Source: Bolinopsis microptera (Eukaryota > Ctenophora > Tentaculata > Lobata > Bolinopsidae). From it: DNA of 64,000 bases. The translations under genes and the position numbers were made by a program. Each line of letters starts with the position of its first letter. Positions within the stretch are counted from its first letter, which is position 1. A model generated the notes under the pieces. That model worked only from the letters and a program-made list of their open reading frames with translations, was not told the origin of the DNA and searched no databases. Where the stretch lies: positions 18,259,401-18,323,400 of the forward strand of contig NC_087082.1 of the NCBI RefSeq assembly GCF_026151205.1, written 5' to 3'. Shown here piece by piece: positions 49,401 through 58,519 of this stretch.

Positions 49401-52400
49401 TACTGCAAAATAAATATGAATTATTGTGGTTAACACCCCAGTTCCATGGCCGGATATTATGCCAAATTATTAGACGGAGATCGTCTATACTGATATTTCT
49501 CCGGATATTTCTCCGGTTTGCAGTCCCACGACCGGAGACCATCTACGGTAATTCTGTATGATTCTGTATGATTCTGTATGAATTAATCTCTGAGAAATTC
49601 CCGGAGAGCTTCATCTCCGTCTAATACAGTAGACGGAGCCGGAGAATCATCTCCGGAGATGATCTACGGCCGAAAAGGACCTCCGTCTAATAATTTGGCA
49701 TAATATCCGGCCATGGAACTGGGGTGTAACCTGAGTCATTGCTTTGTTGACAATTTTGATGAGCAATATTAGATTGCCTTTCCAATATTGACCAGAGTTG
49801 AAAAATACGTATTTTACGAATTTTATAAAATATCAAAAATACGTTTAATACGGCGTATTTTATTTTCGTTGAATAAAATACGTAAAAAGCGTTATTGTAC
49901 CATTGATAGCTCCAATAAAGTAATAAGTACTATTGCTTTATATAAATTTACGATTTTATCAAAACTCGCGTAGCTCTGTCGTTTTTCACCTCGCATATGA
50001 CTTCAGAGTACTGGGCACGTGCTATACCAAAGCATTAAAGCGTTGAAGTTAAATAGAAATGTGTCTGAAGAAAATTCAAACGAATGACATAACTTAAGTC
50101 TTTGAATGAAATTTCAAGAAAAACGTATTTTAACGTATTTTTGACGTATTTTATTTCTAAGCAAAAATACGCAAAATACGGCGTATTTAAAAAATTATCT
50201 CACGTACTTTTCAACTCTGATATTGACTAGCTTTTGCGTTAAATATACCGACAATTGGCTGCGGAACCGGATCATAAGGCCAAATGCAAAATGGCTGTGA
50301 TTAAATGATAATCAGTCCTTGTTATGAATGTCTGACGATATCATCGACAGTATTCCAATTTACAAATATATAAATAATACCACAACTCCATCTACAAAAA
50401 TTCCAACACAAAAACTCACAATTAAACACAAAACTATTTTCACATCTCAACTTTTGCACAGTATAATAAGCGTGGCTCTATTTTTTTTTCATTTGGTTTT
50501 TGCTGTAAAAACCGTTTTGACCTTTTAGTGCACTGGCAAGGAAAAATCAGGCAGAAAGCCGCGTGAGAACGCACTTGAATTACTCGATTAGTACCAGGAG
50601 GCAGCTGGAGGCAAAAGTTTAGATTTGGGTCATCGGTCGGTAATAGTATAGCTTTAAATTGTAATCACCGCGACTTTTTGGTTTACAAATGAATTAGAAA
50701 ATGACATGAACCTATAAACTGAATGAACCTCGTCCGATTTCTCGTCTGATTAAATAAATCTTCAGATTAGAGCACTTAAGCTAGCTGCTCGGGCAGCTAT
50801 TATCTTGTTTTAAACTAGACAACCTAACTCAAATGTCCAAATGACGACGCGAGAAGTAAGCCAGAAATTTGCACGTTTCATAGCTGTTTGAAGCAGGTCG
50901 CCTGTCAGAAAATGAACTGATTATCGTTCGTTTTGACAAGGTGAATTAGATAATTACACTGAAGTACGCACAAGAAATGAAGTATGGGTGAAATGAGCCA
51001 ATTATTGCAGCACACGTTCTGAATTCACACGAACGTTTCCAGAAGGAAGATCAGATCGCACCGGCGGCGTCTCGATGACAGACGAATACTGGAATATGTC
51101 AATATTCAGAACTGCGAAAGCAGTACAATATACGGCGTACAGCCTCAATTGGTCTAAGTAAGCCCTGTCAACAACATAATTAAAAAACGGCATGGATTGT
51201 TGAAAAATAATAATCGGCTGCAGGAACGGAATTGAGATATCGTCGACATTATGTCGGCGTTTAGAATTCAGATAGGGGAATTATTAACAATACCAAGATG
51301 CGTATCCTTTAATTAAGAGTGAGATTAATTTGAATTTAGGAAAATCTGTGTACAGTGTCCATATAAACCTACAGAAACAATACTTGGGTCTTGGTTTGAG
51401 TATAGGTACGAATTAAAGTTAGGTTAACGATAACAATCATGACTAGATATTTAGATGTTCCTGTCTTTTAAAAAGCAGTTCTTTGTGACATTATAATTGC
51501 TCAATTAGACCTGATTAACTGGTAAAATGGCCCCCTGGGAGGTAAGATTGGACAATAATGCAAAACGTATCATTTTGGATATCGGCTCGTACTAATCCAG
51601 TAAATGACTTTGGACGGAAAGATCTGCATCAACAAACCGATGATACCATCTGAAATCGCTCAATTATAGACAGAACAATAGTTTGTAGTTAATATATTTG
51701 AATCGAAAATATTCGGCGTATTTAATTTCAATGAGTTAACTATTACATAAAGATATAAGTAAAGTGAGTAAACTAGTATAATTAACTAGTAATAGTCGAA
51801 TTAAGGAAGGCGAATTAAGAAAGATTAATATAATTGTCTGTTTCCTACTAGAAGTCGATACGATCTTTACGGTCGCAGGAGTATGTATCACCGACAAACA
51901 AACAAACTTATACTTAGGTTGAAAAGTATATTTTAATTGGTTGTGATTCATACTGGTGAGCACCAGAAACATCCATATTTTATTTAACCTTTCAGGAGCA
52001 AACATTTTATGGTTTTCCAAGAAACAAAAATCAAGCTACGTTCGTGTTGGTGATAATCACATACAGAAATCTAAATTAATTGTGCCGGTAAACCTGGTCG
52101 AAACATTAGCCGGGTAAAATCCACTGTTGAAAGCCAAAAATAATACGAAATTGATGAGAACGATGAGTAATAATCATACATCAATTAAGAGAGGAAGATT
52201 TCTATAATCTCGTCTGCAGATCATGTCAAGCCTTAACTTTGTGGTCGAAAATTCCAAGTTTAGCTAATTTCAACTAATCCGAATTATGGTATAATTAAAA
52301 CTCAACAAAATATAATCTGCAATTTTCCGCGAAATGTTTGTCCAGGTCGACAAAACATCTAGCTTAAAGCAGTGGCAGACTTTCAGGAACCAATCTGATC

Positions 52401-55400
52401 CGGCCTACAGAGAGATCAGATCATGTCACCCATTCAGTGACGCTTAATTGGTGATATGATCCATGGATCGAATTTTATTGACTTTGAAATGGGATAGACT
52501 CTTCGATAAAGATGTGACGAAGTTAAATTTTAATAATCTTTTAAATTTAAATTTAAATTTTGTAAAAGAACATTCTTGCACATTATTTATTTATAATGAT
52601 ATTTAGACATACCTGTCTTTTGAAAACTAGTTCTTTCTGATATTATAATTGATCAATTAGACCTGATTAACTGGTAAAATGGCCCCCTGGGAGGTAAAAT
52701 TGGACAATAATGCAAAACGTATCATTATTAATATCGGCTCAACTAATCAAGTAAATGACTTTGGACGACATGAATCGTTAATAGTTTAGTAAACCGATGA
52801 TACCATCTGAAATAACTTAATAATAGACAGAACAGTAGATTGTAGATTGTAGTTAATATATTTGTATTGAAAATATTCGGCGTATTTAATTTCAATGAGT
52901 TAACTAGTACAGTCAATAGGCGAATTAAGGAAGATTAACATAATTGTCTGTTTCCTACTTATAAGAGTCGATACGATCTTTACGGTCGCAGGAGTATGTA
53001 TCACCGACAAATAAAAAACTAATACTTAGGTTGAACCTAAATTCTAATTCAAATTGGTTGTGATTCATACTGTTCATCACCAAAAACATCAATTTTCTTA
53101 TTAAACTTTCAGAAGCAAACATTTTATGGTTTTTTAAGAAACAAAAACAAGCTACGTTCGTGTTGGTGATAATCACATACAGGAATCTAAATAAATGGGT
53201 CAGTAAAGCTAAAACTGGCTGAAACATTAGCCGGGTAAAATCCACTGTTGACAGCCAAAAATAATACGAAATTGATGAGAACGATGAGTAATAAATATAA
53301 TCATACATCAAAGAGAGGAAGATTTATATAATCTCGTCTGCAGATCATGTCAAGCCTTAACTTTGTGGCCGAAAATTCCAAGTTTGGCTAATTTCAACTA
53401 ATCCGAATTATGGTATAATTAAAACGAATCAAATTATAATCTGCAATTTTCCGCGGAATGTTTGTGCAGCCAACTATACGTATAAAGGCCGAAAAATATT
53501 TGGCTTGAAGGTGTCACATAAATGTCGTACAAAAATCACAGTCATAGATACAACGGTTTAAAAACTGAAAAGAATACAAACTATAAAATTCCAAATTTGC
53601 ACGCGAGATTCAAAAGACACGTCATAATCATTGATCAATCACGGATAAAGTTTAACTTTAGCCCAATTTCTGCAAGGCAAATGTCATGGTTGAAACATCA
53701 CGTATGATGATTAAGGACAATCTAATATGATTTGATTACAGTTGCCTTACAGCGGTGTTTTGTGCACTTCCATGAGAAATCTGTGCAGACAGGTATAATT
53801 TTCTTATTTAGTCGAATACAACATACCGGTCTAATATTTGTCTACTAGTAGTACTACAAGCTCAAGAAATCGGCTGATCTGATACAAAAAAGTCAAACAG
53901 GGTATTACAGCGAGTCTAAGAAATGCGTTATAATTTTAGCAAAATTCGGTGAAAGAACCTTATAAATACCAAGTTTTCAACACTAAAATATAAGCCGATA
54001 GGAAATAAAATATCCAAACATAATTGAAAGAATGTTAAATTTTCCTGCATCTGAACGAATAATTGGCATATACGATGAGGTGTTAATTAACTTCCCACAA
54101 TTATAGTTTTGTACCCAACAATGAATGTCACATTTTGTTTGTAAATTCTCCTGCAAAAGCAGGAAATATCCACAATATAACTCCTGGACAAAGCGGAAAG
54201 ATATAAATCAATACAACTCTGTAATCTTATAATGCACATTTTAAACATGAAACATAATACAGATTCGTATTATAGACTAAGAGTTTTAGACACAGTCGCA
54301 GTAGGTGCAAATTTGATTGCAGTAGGGAACACGCAAATAATAAGTTACACCAAGATATGATGAGCGTGACGCGAGCCCAATGTTGCCATGGCGACAATCT
54401 CTCATCATAAACTTTATACGACTTCGAGTTGATAAATCTTGCAATTCAATGATTGCTCAAATTCATCCTCTTAAGTTTTAATGGACATCTCAACCCCAAG
54501 ACAGGCTTTGTCGGTCTTTCTCGTCGACAAGAACCCCCTGCTCGCTTCCAGGACCATTTCAAAGATCTTTAAAATGCTAAGTTTCTGCTCCAAAATCGCC
54601 CTTTTCCGCAATTCACCCCCTTACCTATACCCTCATACCGTGAAATAACTTTCACTAGAAATTGCATTACTCGACGGCTGACTATCCATCTCAAATATTA
54701 CCATGATTCCCGCACCCCAATATCCAGATAAGCAGATACTACTCTGATTATTCCATACCCCCCTCTCCTCACACAAAATATGTAACAATATAAACGAGGA
54801 CACGTACCAGTATGTCCTGCTGTGGTAAAGGCGGGAATATAGTGGACTCTTTGCGGAGGCCGGGGACTATTTTACTCATCGGACCCAAAACACTTTCCTT
54901 CCTGGTCCGCTTTGGCATTGTGTGGGCTCCGTCCTCCGACATCTTACTCTGAAATGGATCACGTGTTAGTGGACATATAACTCTGAAATGGATCACGTGT
55001 TAGTGGACAGATAACTCTAAAATGGGTCACGTGTTAGTGGACAGATAACTCTAAAATGGGTCACGTGTTAGTGGACAGATAACTCTAAAAATGGGTCACG
55101 TGTTAGTGGACATATAACTCTGAAATGGGTCACGTGTTAGTGGACAGATAACTCTGAAATGGATCACGTGTTAGTGGACAGATAACTCTGAAATGGGTCA
55201 CGTGTTAGTGGACAGATAACTCTGAAATGGGTCACGTGTTAGTGGACAGATAACTCTGAAATGGGTCACGTGTTAGTGGACAGATAACTCTGAAATGGGT
55301 CACGTGTTAGTGGACAGATAACTCTGAAATGGATCACGTGTTAGTGGACAGATAATCTTGAGGATTGAGTAGATAACTGCCATTTACGCTGTCAACCTTT

Positions 55401-56872
55401 CACAATTTCTGGCATAAATTGCGAAATTATCAATGGTTCTATTTTATGAGCTATTCTACTCTAAGACTCCAATTTACTGCAATCGTTTAAAACTGTACAA
55501 CATTTCACAGACAGGTAGTGTAAACCGCAATCAGCTGTCTGAACAGTGAACATCAATAGTCTGGTACAACTGACAGCCTCAATATCATCCGCGAAACCAT
55601 TACTGAGCACAGGAAATATAATTGGAGAGTAGATCACTAGATGAGAGACGAGAGTAGATGACGATGAAGCTGACTATGAAGGCCGATTAAACCATCTAAC
55701 GAGACATTAGATCCAAGCTAGATAGTAATCCCGTACTACTTACATACTTGTAGAGTCAACTGTACTGGTAAGTAGCTGTACAAGCCTGCCCTATAACAGG
55801 GCGAATATTTGGGGAGGATGATTTCTCAAGACTTACCAAAAGCTATTAATTGCAGGATAAAAACTTATGAAATCAACTTTTTCAAACAATATTACAAGAA
55901 ATAATAAACGTTACATATAAACATAAAATGATAAAAGATCTAGTTAGACTTTATTAAAATATATGAAGGATCGAGTTAGACTAGTCTATAGCAAATGAAA
56001 AGACCCGCCCTCCATGAGATTAATTTTCATGAGGTTGTAACTTTTACACATTAAAACAATGAAACATTTTCTTTAACTAATGTAAATAATGTTAATATTG
56101 TTGCATTATTGATTAATGAAGAACAATAAAATAGCTTCAGTAATCGTTGATAGTATCCTTTATTAAAAAAGATAGTCTTGACGATTTGATCCACTTACCG
56201 TGTTCAATTTATAGCTAATTTTAACAGAACAATGTTTATTGCAGATCAAAAATAAAATTTTAGATCTAAAATTCGTCTGGGATCGCAAAGAATCTAGGAA
56301 ATAAGAAGGTACCATCCCCAGGAGTTACAGTAACCTATTATTTTCTGGAATGAAATCTGGAACAAATCTCAATGCTTATTGGTCATGATTTGGTTCGCCA
56401 TAAGACAGAAGCCAGATGCAAGATTCTAAATTAGAGACACAAATAAGACGCGGACAATGGACAAAAGTTCACATTTTAAATTTTTAATTGCTTTCAGTTT
56501 CCTGGAAATAAAGCAAGCAGGCTGATCCCTGGTTTCAAATGGCCGGTATAACCCTTTATATAATAACTTAAATATATGCAGTTTATATTTAGGTATCAAC
56601 CTTTACCCTTAGGGATTTTATTTCGGCTACTTTTTATTCTAGAAAATATCTGAAAGATAATGAGCACATGGCGGTCGGAGTAACGGATTAGGTCAAAACT
56701 ACGAAAATTTCAAGCAAACCAATTTTCAAAGATATTTTTTTATTGCAAGATATAAAATAAAATGATCGGATACCTCATCGACGGACACTGATTTGGCTGT
56801 TTTAGGTCTTGAGTCTTTTCCCAACGATATTCTTCCCGAAAAGGCGGGGTAGGTGAACTGGCGGTGATACAT
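37176..56872 (-). CDS. CACNB: Voltage-gated calcium channel beta subunit (whole gene, 10 coding exons)
   Basis: Cav-beta is a cytosolic SH3-guanylate-kinase (GK) scaffold that binds the I-II linker of Cav1/Cav2 alpha-1 subunits, raises their surface expression and tunes gating. The model gives about 466 residues: an N-terminal stretch of about 167 residues that I do not recognise; an SH3 core with VEFAIRSNVTFNG, FRARDCLHIKA and NEDWWIGRVVK; a hook region; and a GK domain with AIPLIRPIVLCGPS, NFDVTDLMHKALFHALKRAF, RSPIAPLLVHIKI, LQNLIKSRGADQK and FEDAADHLITYL. The P-loop is replaced by GPSLRNF, as expected for the non-catalytic family. Exons join in phase. About 30 residues normally present between the 'ANK' segment and the 'LFIDLK' strand are missing from the model; a matching frame exists in the intervening sequence but does not splice in phase. 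Confidence 0.9.
37597..37691 (-). CDS. CACNB: CACNB exon 9: GK domain, middle
   Basis: 95 bases, phase 1 in and phase 0 out: LFIDLKVNSPTALKRSPIAP, then LLVHIKIANMK. It matches [26 protein letters not shown] of the family. Acceptor CAATCTTTTAAG|CT, chosen because the frame is closed just upstream (TAA); donor AAG|GTTGGT. Confidence 0.85.
37692..37908 (-). other. CACNB intron 8 with a GK-like open frame
   Basis: Between exons 8 and 9 the sense strand contains, around 37740-37830, a frame reading AETFSLADFKYDLIGSIVHL. This resembles the family helix TRSSLAEVQSEIERIFEL, which is exactly the part absent from the spliced model. The available acceptor (CCCAAAG|G) and donor (ATCAC|GTGATG) both miss the needed phase by one base. 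It may be a real exon carrying an indel. Confidence 0.5.
37909..38125 (-). CDS. CACNB: CACNB exon 8: GK domain, first part
   Basis: 217 bases, phase 0 in and phase 1 out. It contains YEAIPLIRPIVLCGPSLRNF and DVTDLMHKALFHALKRAF, matching the family segment [36 protein letters not shown], and ends LANKTLVGTT. Acceptor TTTCTTTCCAG|GCC, donor ACCG|GTTAGT. Confidence 0.94.
38286..38418 (-). CDS. CACNB: CACNB exon 7: hook region
   Basis: 133 bases, entering with one base and leaving in phase 0: KKAHSFDKDPKKPTPSQEVQ, then DKLDGSTENISHIAQQRISE, then KDLK. It links SH3 to GK and is the variable hook of Cav-beta. Acceptor CCCCCGCAG|T, weak donor AAG|GTTTGA. Confidence 0.82.
38598..40823. mobile_element. 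TIR DNA transposon, about 2.2 kb, TA-flanked
   Basis: The ends are CCTTACTCGGGATTATTATG and TCGTAATAATCCCGAGTAAGG, each flanked by TA, consistent with a Tc1/mariner-type target. Inside each end is a module of about 90 bp (GGTTCGGG, ATATGGCGAAATT, AACGACCGGT) repeated in inverted order. A short acidic frame (TDETDDPDEDNEDDYNLLED, stop at 39043) could be a transposase tail, which is weak evidence. It sits in CACNB intron 6. Confidence 0.85.
39100..39484 (+). pseudogene. LINE 3'-end fragment inside the DNA transposon
   Basis: The frame reads NFQYLGLGAKCWNNVPTDLR, then NLPDVKSFSDSYKKQLLSSI. This is the G-A-K-x-W-N-x-x-P-x-x-L-R...SF-x-x-x-x-K pattern of non-LTR reverse transcriptase C-termini. 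RLKQLLPI just upstream is in another frame. It is 5'-truncated and frameshifted, and absent from the related shorter element at 46264-47061. Confidence 0.65.
41041..41108 (-). CDS. CACNB: CACNB exon 6: SH3 domain, NEDWWIGR part
   Basis: 68 bases, phase 0 in and phase 2 out: QFNEDWWIGRVVKCDAPIGF, then VPT. It matches the family motif (N/D)DWWIGRLVKEG...GFIPSP. Acceptor AACTTCAG|CAA, donor CCTAC|GTGAGT. Confidence 0.95.
41300..41422 (-). CDS. CACNB: CACNB exon 5: SH3 domain, first part
   Basis: 41 codons, phase 0 at both ends: TMKVEFAIRSNVTFNGLHDD, then DSPIHGKAVTFRARDCLHIKA. This aligns with the family segment VAFAVRTNVSY...F-x-A-K-D-F-L-H-I-K. Acceptor TCCCCGCAG|ACG, donor GCG|GTAACT. Confidence 0.94.
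42544..42702 (-). CDS. CACNB: CACNB exon 4
   Basis: 53 codons, phase 0 at both ends: VLEKLMYEYDPRTRTDEGIL, RLCKEIKEKWSGTMTPPMQY, then GLNDAWNKINQAE. With exon 3 it makes a helix-rich module of about 87 residues directly before the SH3 domain. Vertebrate Cav-beta has a short Glu/Arg-rich helix in this place. Weak donor GAG|GTTTGT. Confidence 0.72.
42945..43615. repeat. 19-bp minisatellite, about 34 copies (CACNB intron 3)
   Basis: Unit CCTCACCCGCCTCTTCCAC, with a second common variant (CGCATC). On the sense strand each unit contains GCGGGTGAGG, a donor-like string. The array starts about 20 bases after the weak exon 3 donor. The long Pro/Ser ORF across it is an artefact. Confidence 0.95.
43635..43736 (-). 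CDS. CACNB: CACNB exon 3
   Basis: 34 codons, phase 0 at both ends: KMTGFFARSHWKKAKEAILR, then RGDLYDDDPEVQAE. The acceptor (GTGTAACAG) has a poor pyrimidine tract and the donor is weak (GAG|GTTTGC). An alternative reading is a first exon starting at the Met at 43733. Family unrecognised. Confidence 0.65.
43737..46263. other. CACNB intron 2, 3' part
   Basis: AT-rich intron; no exon, RNA gene or clear repeat recognised. Confidence 0.5.
46264..47061. mobile_element. Shorter relative of the 38598 transposon, inverted, about 0.8 kb
   Basis: It has the same ends (CCTTACTCGGGATTATTACG and ATAATAATCCCGAGTAAGG), the same flanking TA and the same subterminal modules as 38598-40823, in the opposite orientation. 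About 1.5 kb of that element's interior is replaced here by roughly 170 bp of different sequence. Nonautonomous. Confidence 0.88.
47062..47988. other. CACNB intron 2, before the nested gene's 3' end
   Basis: Nothing recognised. A plus-strand ORF at 47591-47794 lacks family resemblance. Confidence 0.45.
47989..47994 (-). terminator. AATAAA polyadenylation signal overlapping the stop codon
   Basis: The Ly6-like gene ends GAATAAACTG: the TAA stop lies inside AATAAA. If used, the 3' untranslated region would be only a few tens of bases. Confidence 0.55.
47990..48439 (-). CDS. Secreted Ly6/uPAR-type three-finger protein, nested in CACNB intron 2
   Basis: 149 residues from MRRTLMLL. An N-terminal signal peptide (LLAPLVILLSLTPTVTS) is followed by EITCDSCARIYLGG at the predicted cleavage site. 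The mature part has ten cysteines in the Ly6/uPAR pattern: an opening C-x-x-C, a middle GCVYKDRDIQKFLC, and the diagnostic ending CEVEACDGDFCN. No hydrophobic tail follows (it ends NWEILSHHQE), so it is probably secreted rather than GPI-anchored. The ORF extends upstream to 48529, but the Met at 48439 directly precedes the signal peptide. Single exon as seen. It lies on the same strand as CACNB, inside its second intron. Proteins of this fold bind receptors or channels; the target cannot be read from sequence. Confidence 0.8.
   Translation of the reverse strand: MRRTLMLLAPLVILLSLTPTVTSEITCDSCARIYLGGIGAVYDCYKESKNGRMCAPDHLCYSMKIDYHKTEIDMDLGIRDPPIGAYSWIFNGCVYKDRDIQKFLCKRKLKQFTKNVGTEGHNCEVEACDGDFCNREIEQNWEILSHHQE
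48530..49082. other. CACNB intron 2, between the nested candidates
   Basis: Presumably contains the promoter of the Ly6-like gene; no TATA box or other element that I can assign with confidence. Confidence 0.4.
49083..49307 (-). CDS. Candidate cysteine-rich peptide or terminal exon with GPI-like tail
   Basis: The frame reads YVCACPLSKCGYTPPPLCGE, then EIGVVCSCSHVLVHG: seven cysteines in about 30 residues. A small-residue stretch (DTSDNSA) and a hydrophobic end (KFLVALVFLLASFLISVQVH) follow, which is the usual shape of a GPI-anchor signal. GC content is higher than in the flanks. There is no signal peptide in this frame, so it would have to be the last exon of a longer gene (a possible acceptor is GAATGACAG) or a chance ORF. 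No family recognised. It lies 0.6 kb upstream of the Ly6-like gene on the same strand. Confidence 0.35.
   Translation of the reverse strand: MRMTVQYVCACPLSKCGYTPPPLCGEEIGVVCSCSHVLVHGQHHPSLDTSDNSAKFLVALVFLLASFLISVQVH
49433..49727. mobile_element. Foldback MITE with 47-bp perfect TIRs, about 295 bp
   Basis: The ends begin ACACCCCAGTTCCATGGCCG and are identical for 47 bases in inverted orientation. The interior consists of further CTCCGG / GACGGAG inverted motifs and a GATTCTGTAT triplication (49550-49580). The long perfect arms suggest recent insertion or conversion. No clear target duplication. Confidence 0.88.
49793..50219. mobile_element. hAT-type MITE with 8-bp target duplication, about 427 bp
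   Basis: The termini are CAGAGTTGAAAA and its inverted form TTTTCAACTCTG, flanked on both sides by the 8-bp duplication ATATTGAC (49785-49792 and 50220-50227). CAGAG-type ends and 8-bp duplications are characteristic of hAT elements. The interior is rich in AAATACGTATTTT-like palindromes and noncoding. Confidence 0.88.
50228..51445. other. CACNB intron 2, unremarkable
   Basis: No gene or repeat recognised. Confidence 0.45.
51446..53468. repeat. Direct duplication of about 0.9 kb (two diverged copies)
   Basis: Copy A is 51446-52346 and copy B is 52598-53468, separated by about 250 unique bases. Shared landmarks include TTAGACCTGATTAACTGGTA, AAAATGGCCCCCTGGGAGGT, TTTACGGTCGCAGGAGTATG and AGATCATGTCAAGCCTTAAC. 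Several percent substitutions and small indels. Noncoding; no TIRs seen. Confidence 0.88.
53469..54807. other. CACNB intron 2, 5' part
   Basis: No gene or element recognised. Confidence 0.45.
54808..54948 (-). CDS. CACNB: CACNB exon 2
   Basis: 47 codons, phase 0 at both ends: SKMSEDGAHTMPKRTRKESV, then LGPMSKIVPGLRKESTIFPP, then LPQQDIL. Two RKES motifs look like possible basophilic kinase sites. Acceptor CCATTTCAG|AGT, donor CTG|GTACGT (strong). The acceptor is one of about 13 nearly identical ones because the 34-bp minisatellite next to it includes it. Confidence 0.72.
54949..55352 (-). repeat. 34-bp minisatellite carrying the CACNB exon 2 acceptor, about 12 copies
   Basis: On the sense strand each unit reads GTCCACTAACACGTGACC, then CATTTCAGAGTTATCT. 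It contains both an E-box (CACGTG) and the same acceptor context (CCATTTCAG|AG) as exon 2, and runs straight into the exon. Only the last copy continues into coding sequence. Confidence 0.95.
55353..56773. other. CACNB intron 1, unique part
   Basis: AT-rich; nothing recognised. Confidence 0.45.
56774..56872 (-). CDS. CACNB: CACNB exon 1 (start)
   Basis: 33 codons from ATG: MYHRQFTYPAFSGRISLGKD, then SRPKTAKSVSVDE, donor GAG|GTATCC, phase 0. Basic and Ser-rich, so probably disordered. Upstream lies a GAAAGTGAAAGAG-type purine repeat. Inclusion rests on phase, a donor and coding character, not on family similarity. Confidence 0.65.
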
Positions 56873-58500
56873 CCTCTTTCTCTTTCACTTTCACTTTCGG
56901 CAGATTATTCCACTTTCACTATGGTGTGTTTCACATAGCTAATCTCCTTGAAAGCTTGCCTGTTACTTAATTTCGTTGACTGCAGTCTACAACAAAGAAT
57001 CTAAAACGAATAAAAAACTCCAAAGCAGTAACAGTGTTATAGTGTCAAACAATCACAAAACGTCAAACAGTCACAAACAGTTACAAAACGTTTCAAATAA
57101 GTCTTCTCGAAACATCCTGAACGATTCTTACATCATGTATTTTGGTTGAAAAGAATAATATGCATTATAAACTGCAATTGCCGCAATTATCATTTACAAG
57201 ACAGGTGAATTTAGGTGGAGATAACCAATTTTCCCTGAAAAGCAAGCATAATGAAGCGCATCCAGCATCATCCGGTGTTTGTTCGGAGAAACAATCGATT
57301 TGATAATAAATAGTACCTAACTAACCATGACACTAAGTATTATAATATGTAAATAAGCAAATAAGCAAAAAATAATATTAAACACAAGTCACAAGATACA
57401 ACCCATTGGGTAGGTTGTCCAAAGTATCTGTTAACAGACAAGTAAATAAATTGTCGGTTCTATTTATTTTGCAGTTATGTCCGAAAACTAAAATTCAAGT
57501 TGGTGCAGTGTCAATTGGTATATTGTAACAGCTGACTGGATGATATCACCCTACTATACAGCTCACAGTTAACATACTCAAAACACATCAATATGACAAA
57601 ACCAGGCAATCTATTAGCTTATTAATGGCAAGGAGAACTAGAAGGTCCTGTTGTTTGGAGCTTCTAATCCACTAATTGCACTAATTATAAGGTAACTCCT
57701 TGACAGTACAGTTTCATGTGTCGTCTGTATTATGCAATAAAAAGCAGATACTTGGGTAAAAACATGCTAGTAGCACGGAATACCTGGTGCTAACTGATCA
57801 AATGTAAAGGGTGAAAGCTGTAAAAGATATCTGTAAAATATCGCTGCAGTTCCTTATACTCTCATAATAGTGCAGGTCGCTTATACAACTTAACATCAGC
57901 TTTTGTCAGAGATAACACCTACGTTAACTACACCTCGTTAACTTAACCAGCAAACCATGATGAGAATCCGCCACACAGCTTGAATAAACAGACAATATCG
58001 CAGCTGTAATCCGCCACACAGCTTGAATAAACAGACAATATCGCAGCTGTAACTTTGTAAAGACTGCTAAACTGATCAATGGACCGTTTGAGATTTAATC
58101 TTTCGTGTCTGTACAAGGGTAAACCTAGTGCAGTATCTTTGACTCCTTGAGTGATCTGCTAACAAAGCTAACAAAGCATTGATTAATTCTACAAAGCTAT
58201 ATTTTCAAATCGTGTATAAAGTAAATTTGTCGTATAATATGATCTATATTAGATTAACTATTAATGTGAGAGATCAGTTTAAGTTTCGAGTTGTCATATT
58301 AACGACGAGGTGGGGAAACTGTGCAGGCGGTGCTTTAACCTCGGAGTAACTTGTACCACCCACGTGCTTATTCCCTGACTACACGTGTTATGATGACATG
58401 TCACTTGGCATGACAGTTTGTCACGTGGCATGAAAGTTTGTCAAATAACAAGCTGGACGCGTATCATGTCAAACTTCTCCCAATTAGCTGAGGACTGGAA
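56873..58500. other. Region 5' of CACNB
   Basis: Presumed promoter region. It contains a purine repeat (GAAAGTGAAAGAG on the sense strand) directly upstream of the start, and a perfect 43-bp tandem duplication beginning AATCCGCCACACAGCTTGAA at 57965-58050. No TATA box assigned. Confidence 0.45.
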
Positions 58501-58519
58501 GGAGAGAGGGAGATATAGT

